From NCBI GenBank assembly GCA_963835705.1, contig CAWIGR010000004.1:1-64000 (forward strand): a stretch of 64,000 bases of DNA, given 5' to 3'. This document shows, piece after piece, positions 24,856 to 32,249 of the stretch. The DNA comes from JACVRW01 sp963835705. GTDB taxonomy: Bacteria > Actinomycetota > Thermoleophilia > Solirubrobacterales > Thermoleophilaceae. The first letter of the stretch is position 1; each line of letters starts with the position of its first letter. A program made the translations under genes and the position numbers. A model generated the notes under the pieces. That model made no database searches and was not told the DNA's origin. It saw nothing but the letters and a program-made list of their open reading frames with translations.

Positions 24856-25691
24856 GCGTGCCCTTCATCGACGCCGCGGAGGTCGAGCGGCGCCTCGGCC
24901 TGCCGGAGGCGGCGGACGCGCTGGAGGCCGCGCTCCTGAACGGCCTCGACCCCGAGAGCGATCCCCCGCGCGGCGTGGTCGAGCTCGACCACGGCCAGCT
25001 GCTCGTCATGCCGTCGGGCGCGGCTGCCCACCCCGTGGTCAAGCTCGTGACGGTGGGCGGCGAGCCCCGGATCCAGGGCGTCTGCGTGATCTTCGACGGC
25101 GCGACGCTCGCACCCGTTGGCCTGGTGGACGGGATCGCCGTCACGAACGTGCGCACCGCCGCGGTCTCGGCGCTGGCCGTGCGGCACCTGGCGGTGCCGG
25201 AGGCGCGGCGCCTGCTGGTGTTCGGCCGCGGCCCCCAGGCGCACGCCCACGTCGATGCGCTGCGCGCGGTACGCCCCATCGAGCACGTGGACATGGTGGG
25301 CCGCGACCACGGCCCGCTGGACGAGCTGGTGGCCGCCGCCGACGTCGTCTGCTGCTGCACGACGGCTCGCGAGCCGCTGTTCGACGGCGCGCTGGTGGCC
25401 GACCATGCCGTCGTCGTGGCGATCGGCTCGCACGAGCCCGGCGTTCGCGAGACCGACGACGCCCTGGCCACGCGCGCCACGACCGTGGTCGAGTCCCGGG
25501 CGTCGGCCCTGCGGGAGGCCGGTGACGTGATCCTTGCGATCGAGGCAGGCGCGACGTCGCCCGGCGAGCTCGTGACGCTCGCCGAGCTGGTGCGCGGCGA
25601 GGCCCGGCCGGCGGCCGGCCGGCCGCGGCTCTTCAAGAGCACGGGCATGGCCTGGGAGGACGCGGTGATCGCCGCGGCGCTCGCCCGCTAA
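24852..25691 (+). CDS. Ornithine cyclodeaminase/mu-crystallin family protein, probable pyrroline-2-carboxylate reductase
   Basis: This 279-residue NAD(P)-binding protein has the N-terminal PFIDAAEVERRLGLPEAADA and VVELDHGQLLVMPSG, KLVTVGGEPRIQGVCVIFDG, the GIAVTNVRTAAVSALA substrate loop, a Rossmann motif FGRGPQAHAHVDAL and IGSHEPGVRETDD. Family members include ornithine cyclodeaminase, ketimine reductase and delta1-pyrroline-2-carboxylate reductase. Coupling by ATGA to the trans-3-hydroxyproline dehydratase supports the reductase role, giving L-proline. The protein is shorter than the usual 310-340 residues, so some loops are trimmed. Confidence 0.82.
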   Translation: MSVPFIDAAEVERRLGLPEAADALEAALLNGLDPESDPPRGVVELDHGQLLVMPSGAAAHPVVKLVTVGGEPRIQGVCVIFDGATLAPVGLVDGIAVTNVRTAAVSALAVRHLAVPEARRLLVFGRGPQAHAHVDALRAVRPIEHVDMVGRDHGPLDELVAAADVVCCCTTAREPLFDGALVADHAVVVAIGSHEPGVRETDDALATRATTVVESRASALREAGDVILAIEAGATSPGELVTLAELVRGEARPAAGRPRLFKSTGMAWEDAVIAAALAR

Positions 25692-25692
25692 G

Positions 25693-25905
25693 GTGCCTGA
25701 CGTGAGGGGAGTGGCCATCGGGGCTGTCGCCGTCGCGGGGCTGGGACTGTTCGGCACCGGCGTGCACGGGCTTGCGCAGGTGGACGGCAAGCTCGCCGAC
25801 GCGGCGGACCGGCCCGCCGCCAAGCAGGTCAGGGACGAGCGAGGCGGGAAGGGCGACTGTCCGAAGCCCAAGCGCCACCGTTACTACGAGCAGCGCGAGC
25901 TGTAG
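25693..25905 (+). CDS. Small membrane or secreted protein
   Basis: This 70-residue open frame starts with GTG one base after the upstream stop. A hydrophobic segment (GVAIGAVAVAGLGLFGTGVH) is followed by a polar, basic tail ending CPKPKRHRYYEQREL. It could be a signal peptide or a single transmembrane anchor. A GTG at 25702 is an alternative start. Its 3' end overlaps the histidine kinase gene on the other strand by 77 bases, so one of the two ends may be misjudged. Function unknown. Confidence 0.5.
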   Translation: MPDVRGVAIGAVAVAGLGLFGTGVHGLAQVDGKLADAADRPAAKQVRDERGGKGDCPKPKRHRYYEQREL

Positions 25906-26959
25906 TCCCGCCCGGCAGGCGCACCGACACCACAAGGCCGCCCTCGGCGCGCGGCTCGATCAGCAGCGAGCCGCCGTGGGCCTCGCTGACGGCTCGGACG
26001 ATCGAGAGGCCGAGGCCCGCCCCGCGGGCGTCGGCCTCCCGCTGGAGTCGCTCGAACGGCTCGGCGAGCCGCGCGGCCGCCTCGCGGTCGACCGGCGGGC
26101 CGCTGTTCTCCACCCGCAGCTCGGCGCCGTGAATCCCCTCGCGCGTGGACACGTGCACGAAGCCGCCGGGGCGGTTGTAGCGCACCGCGTTCTCGAGCAG
26201 GTTGGCCACCAGCCGCTCGAGCAGGGCGGCGTCCCCGTCCACGGCGGCGGCGTCGAGCTCGGTCGTGAGCCGCACCCCCTCGTCCTCCGCCGCCGGGGCC
26301 GCGGCAGCGGCGGCGGACTCCACCACCGACGCCAGGTCCACGGGCTCGCTTCGCAGCAGGCCGCGCTGGCTTCGGGCCAGGATGAGCAGGCTGGCGAGCA
26401 GCGCCTCGGTGCGGCGGCTCGCGTGGACCACGGACTCGGCCATCGCGCGCATCTCGTCGAGATCGGGCTCCGGGTTCGCGAGCGCCACCTCGGCTTCGGA
26501 GCGGATCACGGTGAGCGGGCTGCGCAGCTCGTGGCTCGCGTTGGCCACGAAGCGGCGCTGGGCCTCGAAGGAGAGGGCGAGCCGGTCGAGCATCGAGTTG
26601 AGCGTCTCCCCCAGCTCCCGGAGCTCGTCCTGAGGACCGCCGACCGGGATGCGCTCGCCGAGGTGCTCCTCGGACACGCGCTTCGCGGTGCCGCTGATGC
26701 GCTTGAGCGGCGCGAGCACACGCCCGGCGACGAGCCAGCCCACGGCGGCCGCCACCAGCAGCACGCCCGCGAACGCGACCGCGTACTGGAGCGCCACCTC
26801 GTCGAGCGCGTCCTGTGCCAGTGCCTCGGGCAGCGTGCGGTCGAAGTGGCGGCCGAGCAGCCAATAGCTCACCAGCAGCAGGGCGCCGGTGGAGAGGGCG
26901 ACCAGCGTGGCGTAGAGGGCCGTCAGGCGCGCGCGGATGGTGGGCCGCGGCACTCTCAT
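25829..26959 (-). CDS. Two-component sensor histidine kinase
   Basis: This membrane kinase has about 376 residues. Transmembrane segments at about 13-36 and 60-83 flank a short extracytoplasmic loop. A HAMP domain (RVLAPLKRISGTAKRVSE) and HisKA follow, with the phospho-acceptor His in RRFVANASHELRSPLTVIRS. The ATP-binding domain has the N box NLLENAVRYNRPGG, G1 VENSGPPVD and G2 ARGAGLGLSIVRAV. The start codon overlaps the stop of the response regulator gene (ATGA). The short sensor loop gives no hint of the signal. Confidence 0.9.
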   Translation of the reverse strand: MRVPRPTIRARLTALYATLVALSTGALLLVSYWLLGRHFDRTLPEALAQDALDEVALQYAVAFAGVLLVAAAVGWLVAGRVLAPLKRISGTAKRVSEEHLGERIPVGGPQDELRELGETLNSMLDRLALSFEAQRRFVANASHELRSPLTVIRSEAEVALANPEPDLDEMRAMAESVVHASRRTEALLASLLILARSQRGLLRSEPVDLASVVESAAAAAAPAAEDEGVRLTTELDAAAVDGDAALLERLVANLLENAVRYNRPGGFVHVSTREGIHGAELRVENSGPPVDREAAARLAEPFERLQREADARGAGLGLSIVRAVSEAHGGSLLIEPRAEGGLVVSVRLPGGTTARAARSNGGAWASDSRPSRLARP

Positions 26960-27609
26960 ACCCGGTAACCCACCCCCTTCACGGTCTCGATCACGGGCGG
27001 GGAGCCGAGCTTGCGGCGCAGGCGGAGGACGGTCATGCGCACCGAGTTGGTGAACGGGTCGGCGTTCTCGTCCCACACGCGCGCCACCAGCTCGTCGTTC
27101 GACACCACCCCGCCACCGGCGCCCATCAGCGCCTCCAGCACCGCGAACTCCTTCGGCGTCAGGTCCACCGATCTGCCGGCGCGCTCGACGGTGTGACGGG
27201 CGGGGTCCAGCTCGAGGTCGCCGGCGCGCAGGGTGGGCGGGAGCGGCGGGTGTGCTCGCCGGGCGAGGGCATGCAGGCGCGCCACGAGCTCGTCGAACGC
27301 GAACGGCTTGGCCATGTAGTCGTCGGCGCCGAGGGAGAGGCCGTCCACCAGGTCGCCGGTGCCCGACGCGGCGGTGAGCATGAGCACGCGGCTGTGGTGG
27401 CCCTCGTCGCGGAGGGTGCGGCAGACCTCGTCGCCGTGCATGACCGGCAGGTCGCGGTCGAGCACCACGATGTCGTAGCCGTTCAGGCGCGCCTTGTCGA
27501 GCGCGCTGGCGCCGTCGTAGGCCACGTCCACGGCCATGCCCTCGCGGCGGAGCCCACGGGCGACCGCGTCGGCAACCCTGCGTTCGTCCTCGGCGACGAG
27601 CACGCGCAT
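26956..27609 (-). CDS. OmpR/PhoB-type response regulator
   Basis: This 217-residue protein has a receiver domain (acidic pocket MRVLVAEDERRVADA, phospho-Asp in DIVVLDRDLPVMHG, Thr in VLMLTAASG, Lys in DDYMAKPFAFDELVA) and a winged-helix DNA-binding domain (LTPKEFAVLEALMGAGGGVV, RMTVLRLRRKLG, VETVKGVGYRV-type end). It controls transcription with the kinase downstream. The ATG at 27609 has both GGAG and a TACCCT box 8 nt upstream (27618-27623). Tandem repeats at 27622-27645, between it and the divergent moxR gene, could be its own binding sites. Confidence 0.9.
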   Translation of the reverse strand: MRVLVAEDERRVADAVARGLRREGMAVDVAYDGASALDKARLNGYDIVVLDRDLPVMHGDEVCRTLRDEGHHSRVLMLTAASGTGDLVDGLSLGADDYMAKPFAFDELVARLHALARRAHPPLPPTLRAGDLELDPARHTVERAGRSVDLTPKEFAVLEALMGAGGGVVSNDELVARVWDENADPFTNSVRMTVLRLRRKLGSPPVIETVKGVGYRV

Positions 27610-27621
27610 CTCGCTCCAGGG

Positions 27622-27645
27622 TAATGCCCCGGCGTTATGCGCCGG
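27622..27645. promoter_or_regulatory. Direct repeat TAATGCCCCGG / TTATGCGCCGG, possible OmpR-type box
   Basis: Two 11-bp half-sites, matching at 9 of 11 positions and starting 13 bases apart, in the regulator-moxR intergenic region. OmpR-family regulators bind such tandem repeats about one helical turn apart. Confidence 0.35.
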
Positions 27646-27660
27646 TGACCTTCCCCTCCG

Positions 27661-27666
27661 TAGCGT
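27661..27666 (+). promoter_or_regulatory. -10 box TAGCGT of a leaderless promoter (moxR)
   Basis: TAGCGT ends 7 nt before the moxR ATG; no SD sequence is present. Confidence 0.5.
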
Positions 27667-27673
27667 GGCCGCC

Positions 27674-28681
27674 ATGAGCGACAGCCAGTTGCAGGAGGAA
27701 CCGCGGGAGGCGCTCGAGAGCGCGCTCTTCGAGATCAAGCGCGTGATCATCGGGCAGGACGCGATGCTCGAGCGCGTGATGGTCGCGCTGCTGACGGGCG
27801 GCCACGTGCTGCTCGAGGGCGTGCCCGGGCTGGCGAAGACGCTCACGATCAAGACGCTCGCCTCCGTCGTCGGCGGGACGTTCAGCCGCATCCAGTTCAC
27901 GCCGGATCTGGTGCCCTCCGACCTGGTCGGCACGCGCATCTACAGGCCCGACAGCGGCCGGTTCGACACCGAGCTCGGGCCGGTGTTCGCCAACTTCCTC
28001 CTGGCCGACGAGATCAACCGCGCGCCGGCGAAGGTCCAGTCTGCGCTGCTCGAGGTGATGCAGGAGCAGCAGGTCACGATCGGCGGCGACACCCATCTGG
28101 TGCCGCTCCCGTTCCTGGTGCTCGCCACGCAGAACCCGATCGAGTCGGAGGGGACCTATCCGCTGCCGGAGGCGCAGGTGGACCGCTTCCTGATGAAGAT
28201 CCTCGTGGACTACCCGTCGCCGGGCGACGAGGCCTCGGTGGTCACCCGGTCCCTCGACCCGGCCGCGGTGGTCGAGGAGCGGCTCTCGATTCCGGAGCTG
28301 ATGCACTTCCGCGAGGTCGCGGCACAGGTGATCGTGGACCGCGAGGTGGTCGATTACGCGGTCGCGCTGGCCGACGCCACGCGGCGGCCGGGGCGCTACG
28401 GGCTGCCCGACGTGGAGGCCCTGCTGAGCTACGGAGCCTCGCCGCGCGGGCCGATCGGGCTGGTACAGGCGGCGCGGTCGCTGGCGCTGCTGCGCGGCCG
28501 CCGGCACGTGCTGGCGAGCGACGTGCGCGACCTCGCTCCCGAGGTGCTGCGGCACCGGCTGGTGCTGAGCTACGAGGGCCTGAGCGAGGGCACGCGCCCC
28601 GACGACCTGCTCGAGAAGATCATGGAGACGGTGCCCGAGCCGGATCGCCGGCCGGTGGGACCGGAGGCCGCGGCAGCGTGA
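27674..28681 (+). CDS. MoxR family AAA+ ATPase
   Basis: This 335-residue MoxR ATPase has Walker A LLEGVPGLAKTLTIKTLA, Walker B FLLADEINRAPAKVQ, sensor 1 VLATQNPIESEGTYPLPEAQ and the C-terminal lid domain. MoxR proteins work as chaperone-like motors on VWA-domain partners. The next two genes, joined by GTGA overlaps, encode a DUF58 protein and a BatA-like VWA protein, so all three form one operon. The ATG has a TAGCGT box 7 nt upstream and no SD. Confidence 0.92.
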   Translation: MSDSQLQEEPREALESALFEIKRVIIGQDAMLERVMVALLTGGHVLLEGVPGLAKTLTIKTLASVVGGTFSRIQFTPDLVPSDLVGTRIYRPDSGRFDTELGPVFANFLLADEINRAPAKVQSALLEVMQEQQVTIGGDTHLVPLPFLVLATQNPIESEGTYPLPEAQVDRFLMKILVDYPSPGDEASVVTRSLDPAAVVEERLSIPELMHFREVAAQVIVDREVVDYAVALADATRRPGRYGLPDVEALLSYGASPRGPIGLVQAARSLALLRGRRHVLASDVRDLAPEVLRHRLVLSYEGLSEGTRPDDLLEKIMETVPEPDRRPVGPEAAAA

Positions 28682-29748
28682 CGCCCGGCGCCGCCGGAGA
28701 CCGCGGCGGCGTGACGCCCGCCGCGCCGGCGGTGGAGCCGCGCCGGCGGCGCCGGTTCGGCGCGCGCGGCCCACAGGCCCCCGCGTCCGGGCCCAGGCCC
28801 CGCATCCACGGGCAGGCGCCCCGTTCGCGGCCGCCCGCCCGCGTCCACGCGCACGGGCTGCGTCCTCCGGACGGGCGCCAGGGACCTGGCCCCGTTCCCG
28901 GGGCCCTCGTCGAGGTGCTCGATCTGGCGTTCGTGCGCTGGGCGGGCGGCGTGATCGCAGGCGAGCACCGCGGGGCCGGAGTCGGCTCCGGCACCGAGCT
29001 CGCGCAGCTGCGCCCTTACCAGCCCGGCGACGACGTGCGCCAGCTCGATCCGTCCGCCACCGCGCGCACCGGCGTGCCCCACGTGCGACAGCACGTGCCG
29101 GAGCGGCTGCTCACCACCTGGCTCGCGGTCGACCTCTCCCCCTCGATGGCGTTCGGCACCGCCGACCGCCTGAAGAGCGACGTGGCCGAGGGTGTCGTGG
29201 ACGTGCTCGGTGCGCTCGCCGTGCGGCGCGGCGGGCGGGTGGGCCTGCTCACCTTCGGCGCCGAGGCGCCGCTTCTGCTGCCGCCCCGCGGCGGCCGCGG
29301 CGCCCGGGTCGGGCTGCGGCAGGCGCTGGCCGAGGGCGTGGCGCCGGACGGCGTCACTGGCGAGCCGCTCGCCACGACGCTGGCGAAGATCGGCCGGCTC
29401 ACCTCGGCGCGAAGCCTGATCGTGGTGATCTCGGACTTCGCGGGCCCGCCCGAATGGGCCCGGCCGCTGGCCGCGCTGAGAGCGCGCCACACCGTCCTGG
29501 CGGTCGAGGTGCGCGACCCCCGCGAGCAAGACCTGCCGGACGTGGGACGGCTGGCGATGGTCGACCCGGAGACGGGCGCGCGCATGGAGGTCGACACCCG
29601 CGACCGCCGGCTCCGCGAACGCTTCGCCCAGGCCGCCCGGGCCGAACGAGCGGAGGTGGCGGCGGCCCTGCTCCGAGCCGGCGCGGAGCACGTGGTCCTG
29701 TCGACCTCGGGCGCCTGGGCGCGCCAGCTCGGCCGGAGGCTGGCGTGA
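28678..29748 (+). CDS. DUF58 domain protein
   Basis: This 356-residue protein starts with GTG overlapping the moxR stop. Residues 1-75 are an unusual Pro/Arg-rich extension with no clear fold. The DUF58 core follows, with SGTELAQLRPYQPGDDVRQL and LDPSATARTGVPHVRQHVPE, then a VWA-like half with VDLSPSMAFGTADRLK and LIVVISDFAGPPEW. Family members are encoded with MoxR and VWA genes and may assemble with them at the membrane. No N-terminal transmembrane pair is present, unlike many DUF58 proteins. Confidence 0.87.
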   Translation: MTPGAAGDRGGVTPAAPAVEPRRRRRFGARGPQAPASGPRPRIHGQAPRSRPPARVHAHGLRPPDGRQGPGPVPGALVEVLDLAFVRWAGGVIAGEHRGAGVGSGTELAQLRPYQPGDDVRQLDPSATARTGVPHVRQHVPERLLTTWLAVDLSPSMAFGTADRLKSDVAEGVVDVLGALAVRRGGRVGLLTFGAEAPLLLPPRGGRGARVGLRQALAEGVAPDGVTGEPLATTLAKIGRLTSARSLIVVISDFAGPPEWARPLAALRARHTVLAVEVRDPREQDLPDVGRLAMVDPETGARMEVDTRDRRLRERFAQAARAERAEVAAALLRAGAEHVVLSTSGAWARQLGRRLA

Positions 29749-30683
29749 GCTTCGCCTCTCCCGCCTTCCTCGCGGCGCTCGCGCTGGTTCCGCTGGCGCT
29801 CTTCGCGCATTCCGCGTCGCGACGCCGCGCGCGGCGGTACGCGGTCCGTTACCCGGCCGTCGCCATGCTCGCGCCCCTCCTCCCGCGGATGTCCTCGTGG
29901 CGGCGGCTGCTGCCGCTCACGCTCTTCCTGGCATCGCTTGCCATGCTCGCGCTCGCCCTGGCCCGTCCGCACGCGACCGTAGCCGTACCGAAGGAGCAGG
30001 CGTCGATCGTGCTGGTCACCGACGTCTCCCGCTCGATGCTCGCCGAGGACGTGGACCCGAACCGGCTCGAGGCGGCCCGCTCGGCGGCGCAGCGCTTCCT
30101 GGAGGAGTTGCCCGAGGAGGCACGCGTGGGGGCGGTGGCGTTCTCCACCGACCCGCACACGGTCGAGCCGCCCACCGACGACCGCGGCAGGATCGAGGAC
30201 CTGATCGACGCCCTGAGCGCCGACGGCGGCACCGCCGCGGGCGATGCCCTGGCCACGGCCGTGGGCCTGGTGGACGGCCCCGCGGAGGACCGCCCGCCCG
30301 CGGCGATCCTGCTCCTCTCAGACGGCGAGACCACCACCGGCCGCGACCCCCTCCCGGTGGCCCGGCAGGCCGGCCGCATGGGGATCCCGATCCACACCGT
30401 CGCGCTGGGAACGCGCACGGCCACGATCACAACACCCGACGGCACGCTGATCCCGGTGCCGCCGGACCCCGAGGCGATGCGCCGGATCGCCGAGCTGTCG
30501 GGCGGCCGCGCCTTCGCGGTCGACGACGCCGACGAGCTGGGCGGCCTCTACGAGGACCTGGGCTCGAGGGTGGCGACCGAGGACGAGAAGCGCGAGATCA
30601 CGGCCGCCTTCGCGGCAGGCGGAATCGTCCTGCTGATGGCGGCCGCGGCGCTGGGCACCCGGGCGACAGCTCGGCTGCCGTAG
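29745..30683 (+). CDS. VWA-domain membrane protein (BatA-like)
   Basis: This 312-residue protein starts with GTG overlapping the DUF58 stop. It has an N-terminal hydrophobic segment (SPAFLAALALVPLALFAHSA), a second near 55-75, a VWA domain with MIDAS DVSRSM (VLVTDVSRSMLAEDV) and LLSDGETTTGRDPLPVA, and a C-terminal membrane segment. It is clearly paralogous to the protein at 22769 along its whole length. It is presumed to be the partner of the MoxR ATPase two genes upstream. Confidence 0.87.
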   Translation: MSFASPAFLAALALVPLALFAHSASRRRARRYAVRYPAVAMLAPLLPRMSSWRRLLPLTLFLASLAMLALALARPHATVAVPKEQASIVLVTDVSRSMLAEDVDPNRLEAARSAAQRFLEELPEEARVGAVAFSTDPHTVEPPTDDRGRIEDLIDALSADGGTAAGDALATAVGLVDGPAEDRPPAAILLLSDGETTTGRDPLPVARQAGRMGIPIHTVALGTRTATITTPDGTLIPVPPDPEAMRRIAELSGGRAFAVDDADELGGLYEDLGSRVATEDEKREITAAFAAGGIVLLMAAAALGTRATARLP

Positions 30684-30736
30684 GAGCGCAGAAGGAGCGA
30701 AGGCGCCAAGCGGCGGCTTTCTCATCCCATCTCGAA

Positions 30737-30809
30737 CTCCGGGGGTGGGACTCGAACCCACAACCATCGCCTTAACAGGGCGCTGCTCCGCCGATTGAGC
30801 TACCCCGGA
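30737..30809 (-). tRNA. tRNA-Asn (GTT)
   Basis: A 73-nt cloverleaf on the minus strand: acceptor TCCGGGG/CCCCGGA, D-arm AGCTCAATCGGCGGAGC, anticodon loop CTGTTAA, T-arm GTGGGTTCGAGTCCCAC and discriminator G. CCA is not encoded. It lies 28 bases downstream of the HNH gene. Confidence 0.92.
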
Positions 30810-30837
30810 ATGGTGTACTGAGTACTACCTATTTGGG

Positions 30838-31227
30838 CTAGCCGACTTCGAGGTCGACCTCCGGAAGCGTAGCGACTCCTGCCTCCACTTCGGCATGGCA
30901 GTTGGAACACAGCAGCGCGCACTTCGCAGCCTCCGCTCGCATCTTCTGGATCGAACGTGTGAAGCCTCGTCTGGCTATCCCGAACTCCTTCTGACTCGGA
31001 TCGACGTGGTGGAAGTGCAGTGCCCCCGTACATCGGTCGTATCCGCAGATCTGGCAGCACCCGCCAGCCTCAGTTATTAGGAGTAGCTTCGCCCGTCGGC
31101 GCCAGTCCATCACCCGCTGCATCCGGCATCGCTTGCAGCGGTAGTAGCCGCGTCCTTCCAGCACGAACTCCGTACGCCCGTGCGTCCGACAGGTCCTCTC
31201 TACGAACTTCGGCAGCGCCTCCTCCAC
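30838..31227 (-). CDS. HNH endonuclease-type protein with zinc ribbon, SOS-box controlled
   Basis: This 129-residue protein has a zinc ribbon at the N terminus (CRTHG, then YYRCKRCRMQRVMDWRRR), followed by an HNH/beta-beta-alpha-metal domain: CCQICGYDRCTGALHFHHVD and ALLCSNCHAEVEAGV, with paired CxxC zinc ligands and the HH catalytic motif. It probably nicks or cuts nucleic acid. The GTG at 31227 has no SD. A TAGTGT -10 box ends 7 nt before it, inside the perfect LexA box at 31232-31245, so the gene looks leaderless and DNA-damage-inducible. The start and induction are inferred. Confidence 0.75.
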   Translation of the reverse strand: MEEALPKFVERTCRTHGRTEFVLEGRGYYRCKRCRMQRVMDWRRRAKLLLITEAGGCCQICGYDRCTGALHFHHVDPSQKEFGIARRGFTRSIQKMRAEAAKCALLCSNCHAEVEAGVATLPEVDLEVG

Positions 31228-31231
31228 AACA

Positions 31232-31245
31232 CGAACACTAGTTCG
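31232..31245. promoter_or_regulatory. LexA-type SOS box CGAACACTAGTTCG
   Basis: An exact match to the Gram-positive/actinobacterial SOS consensus CGAAC-N4-GTTCG. It overlaps the presumed -10 box (TAGTGT on the minus strand) of the HNH gene 5 bases downstream, so LexA binding would block RNA polymerase. Confidence 0.72.
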
Positions 31246-31259
31246 CGTGCCGGACGGAA

Positions 31260-32249
31260 TCAGGCTTCGTCCGCGGTACCCGCGAGCCGGTCTGCGCCGC
31301 CCGATGCCTTCAGCATCGCCAGCGTCTTCGACTCGATCTGGCGCACCCGCTCGCGTGTCACTCCGACCTCGTGGCCGATGTCCTCCAGGGTCATCGGCCC
31401 CTTGTCGCCCAGGCCGTAGCGCAGCTCGATCACGCGCCGCTCGCGCCAGGCCAGCGAGTCGAGCACCTTCAGCAGGTCGGCGTCTCGGATCCGGTTCGCC
31501 ACGACTTCGAGCGGGCGGTCGCCGGCGTTGTCCTCGATGAAGTCGCCCAGCGACGCGTCGCCGTCCTCGCCGCCTACGGGCGCCTCGAGCGACACCGGCT
31601 CCTGGCCCAGCTTCAGGATCTCCTCGACCTTCTTCGGCGCCATCTCCACGAGGACGCCGATCTCCTCGGGCGTGGGCTCGCGGTTGTGCTTCTGCATCAG
31701 CATCCGCCGCGCGCGCGCAACCCGGTTCATCCGCTCCACCATGTGCACGGGGATTCGGATCGTGCGCGACTGGTCGGCCAGCGCGCGCGTGATCGCCTGG
31801 CGGATCCACCAGGTCGCGTAGGTGGAGAACTTGAAGCCGCGGCGCCAGTCGAACTTCTCGACAGCCCTGATCAGGCCCATGTTGCCCTCCTGGATCAGGT
31901 CGAGCAGCGTCAGCCCGCGCCCTGTGTAGCGCTTCGCGATCGACACCACCAGCCGCAGGTTGGCCTCGATCAGCCCGTTCTTCGCGGACATGTCGTTCTG
32001 CTCGATGCGCTTCGCCAGCCGCACCTCGTCCTCGCGCGTCAGCAGCGGGACCCGCCCGATCGAGCGCAGGTACAGCCGCACCGCGTCCTCCGCCCCGTGC
32101 TCGGGCGGCGCGACCGGGAGTCCGGCCGTGACGACTCCGCCCTCGTCGTAGAGGTCCGGCGCCTCGACCGGCTCGCCGGACGTGCCGTTGTCGGCGCCGA
32201 GCTCCTCGGGCTCGCCGTCCCCGTTCCGGTCGAACCTGCCGTCGCTCAT
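31260..32249 (-). CDS. sigA: Primary RNA polymerase sigma factor
   Basis: This 329-residue group 1/2 sigma-70 factor has region 1.2 (DAVRLYLRSIGRVPLLTRED), region 2 with NLRLVVSIAKRYTGRGLTLL, DLIQEGNMGLIRAVEKFDW and YATWWIRQAITRALADQSRT, region 3, and region 4 with TLEDIGHEVGVTRERVRQIE. The start overlaps the dnaG stop by ATGA. The order dgt-dnaG-sigA is the macromolecular-synthesis arrangement and supports a housekeeping role. The short acidic N terminus replaces a long region 1.1. Confidence 0.93.
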   Translation of the reverse strand: MSDGRFDRNGDGEPEELGADNGTSGEPVEAPDLYDEGGVVTAGLPVAPPEHGAEDAVRLYLRSIGRVPLLTREDEVRLAKRIEQNDMSAKNGLIEANLRLVVSIAKRYTGRGLTLLDLIQEGNMGLIRAVEKFDWRRGFKFSTYATWWIRQAITRALADQSRTIRIPVHMVERMNRVARARRMLMQKHNREPTPEEIGVLVEMAPKKVEEILKLGQEPVSLEAPVGGEDGDASLGDFIEDNAGDRPLEVVANRIRDADLLKVLDSLAWRERRVIELRYGLGDKGPMTLEDIGHEVGVTRERVRQIESKTLAMLKASGGADRLAGTADEA

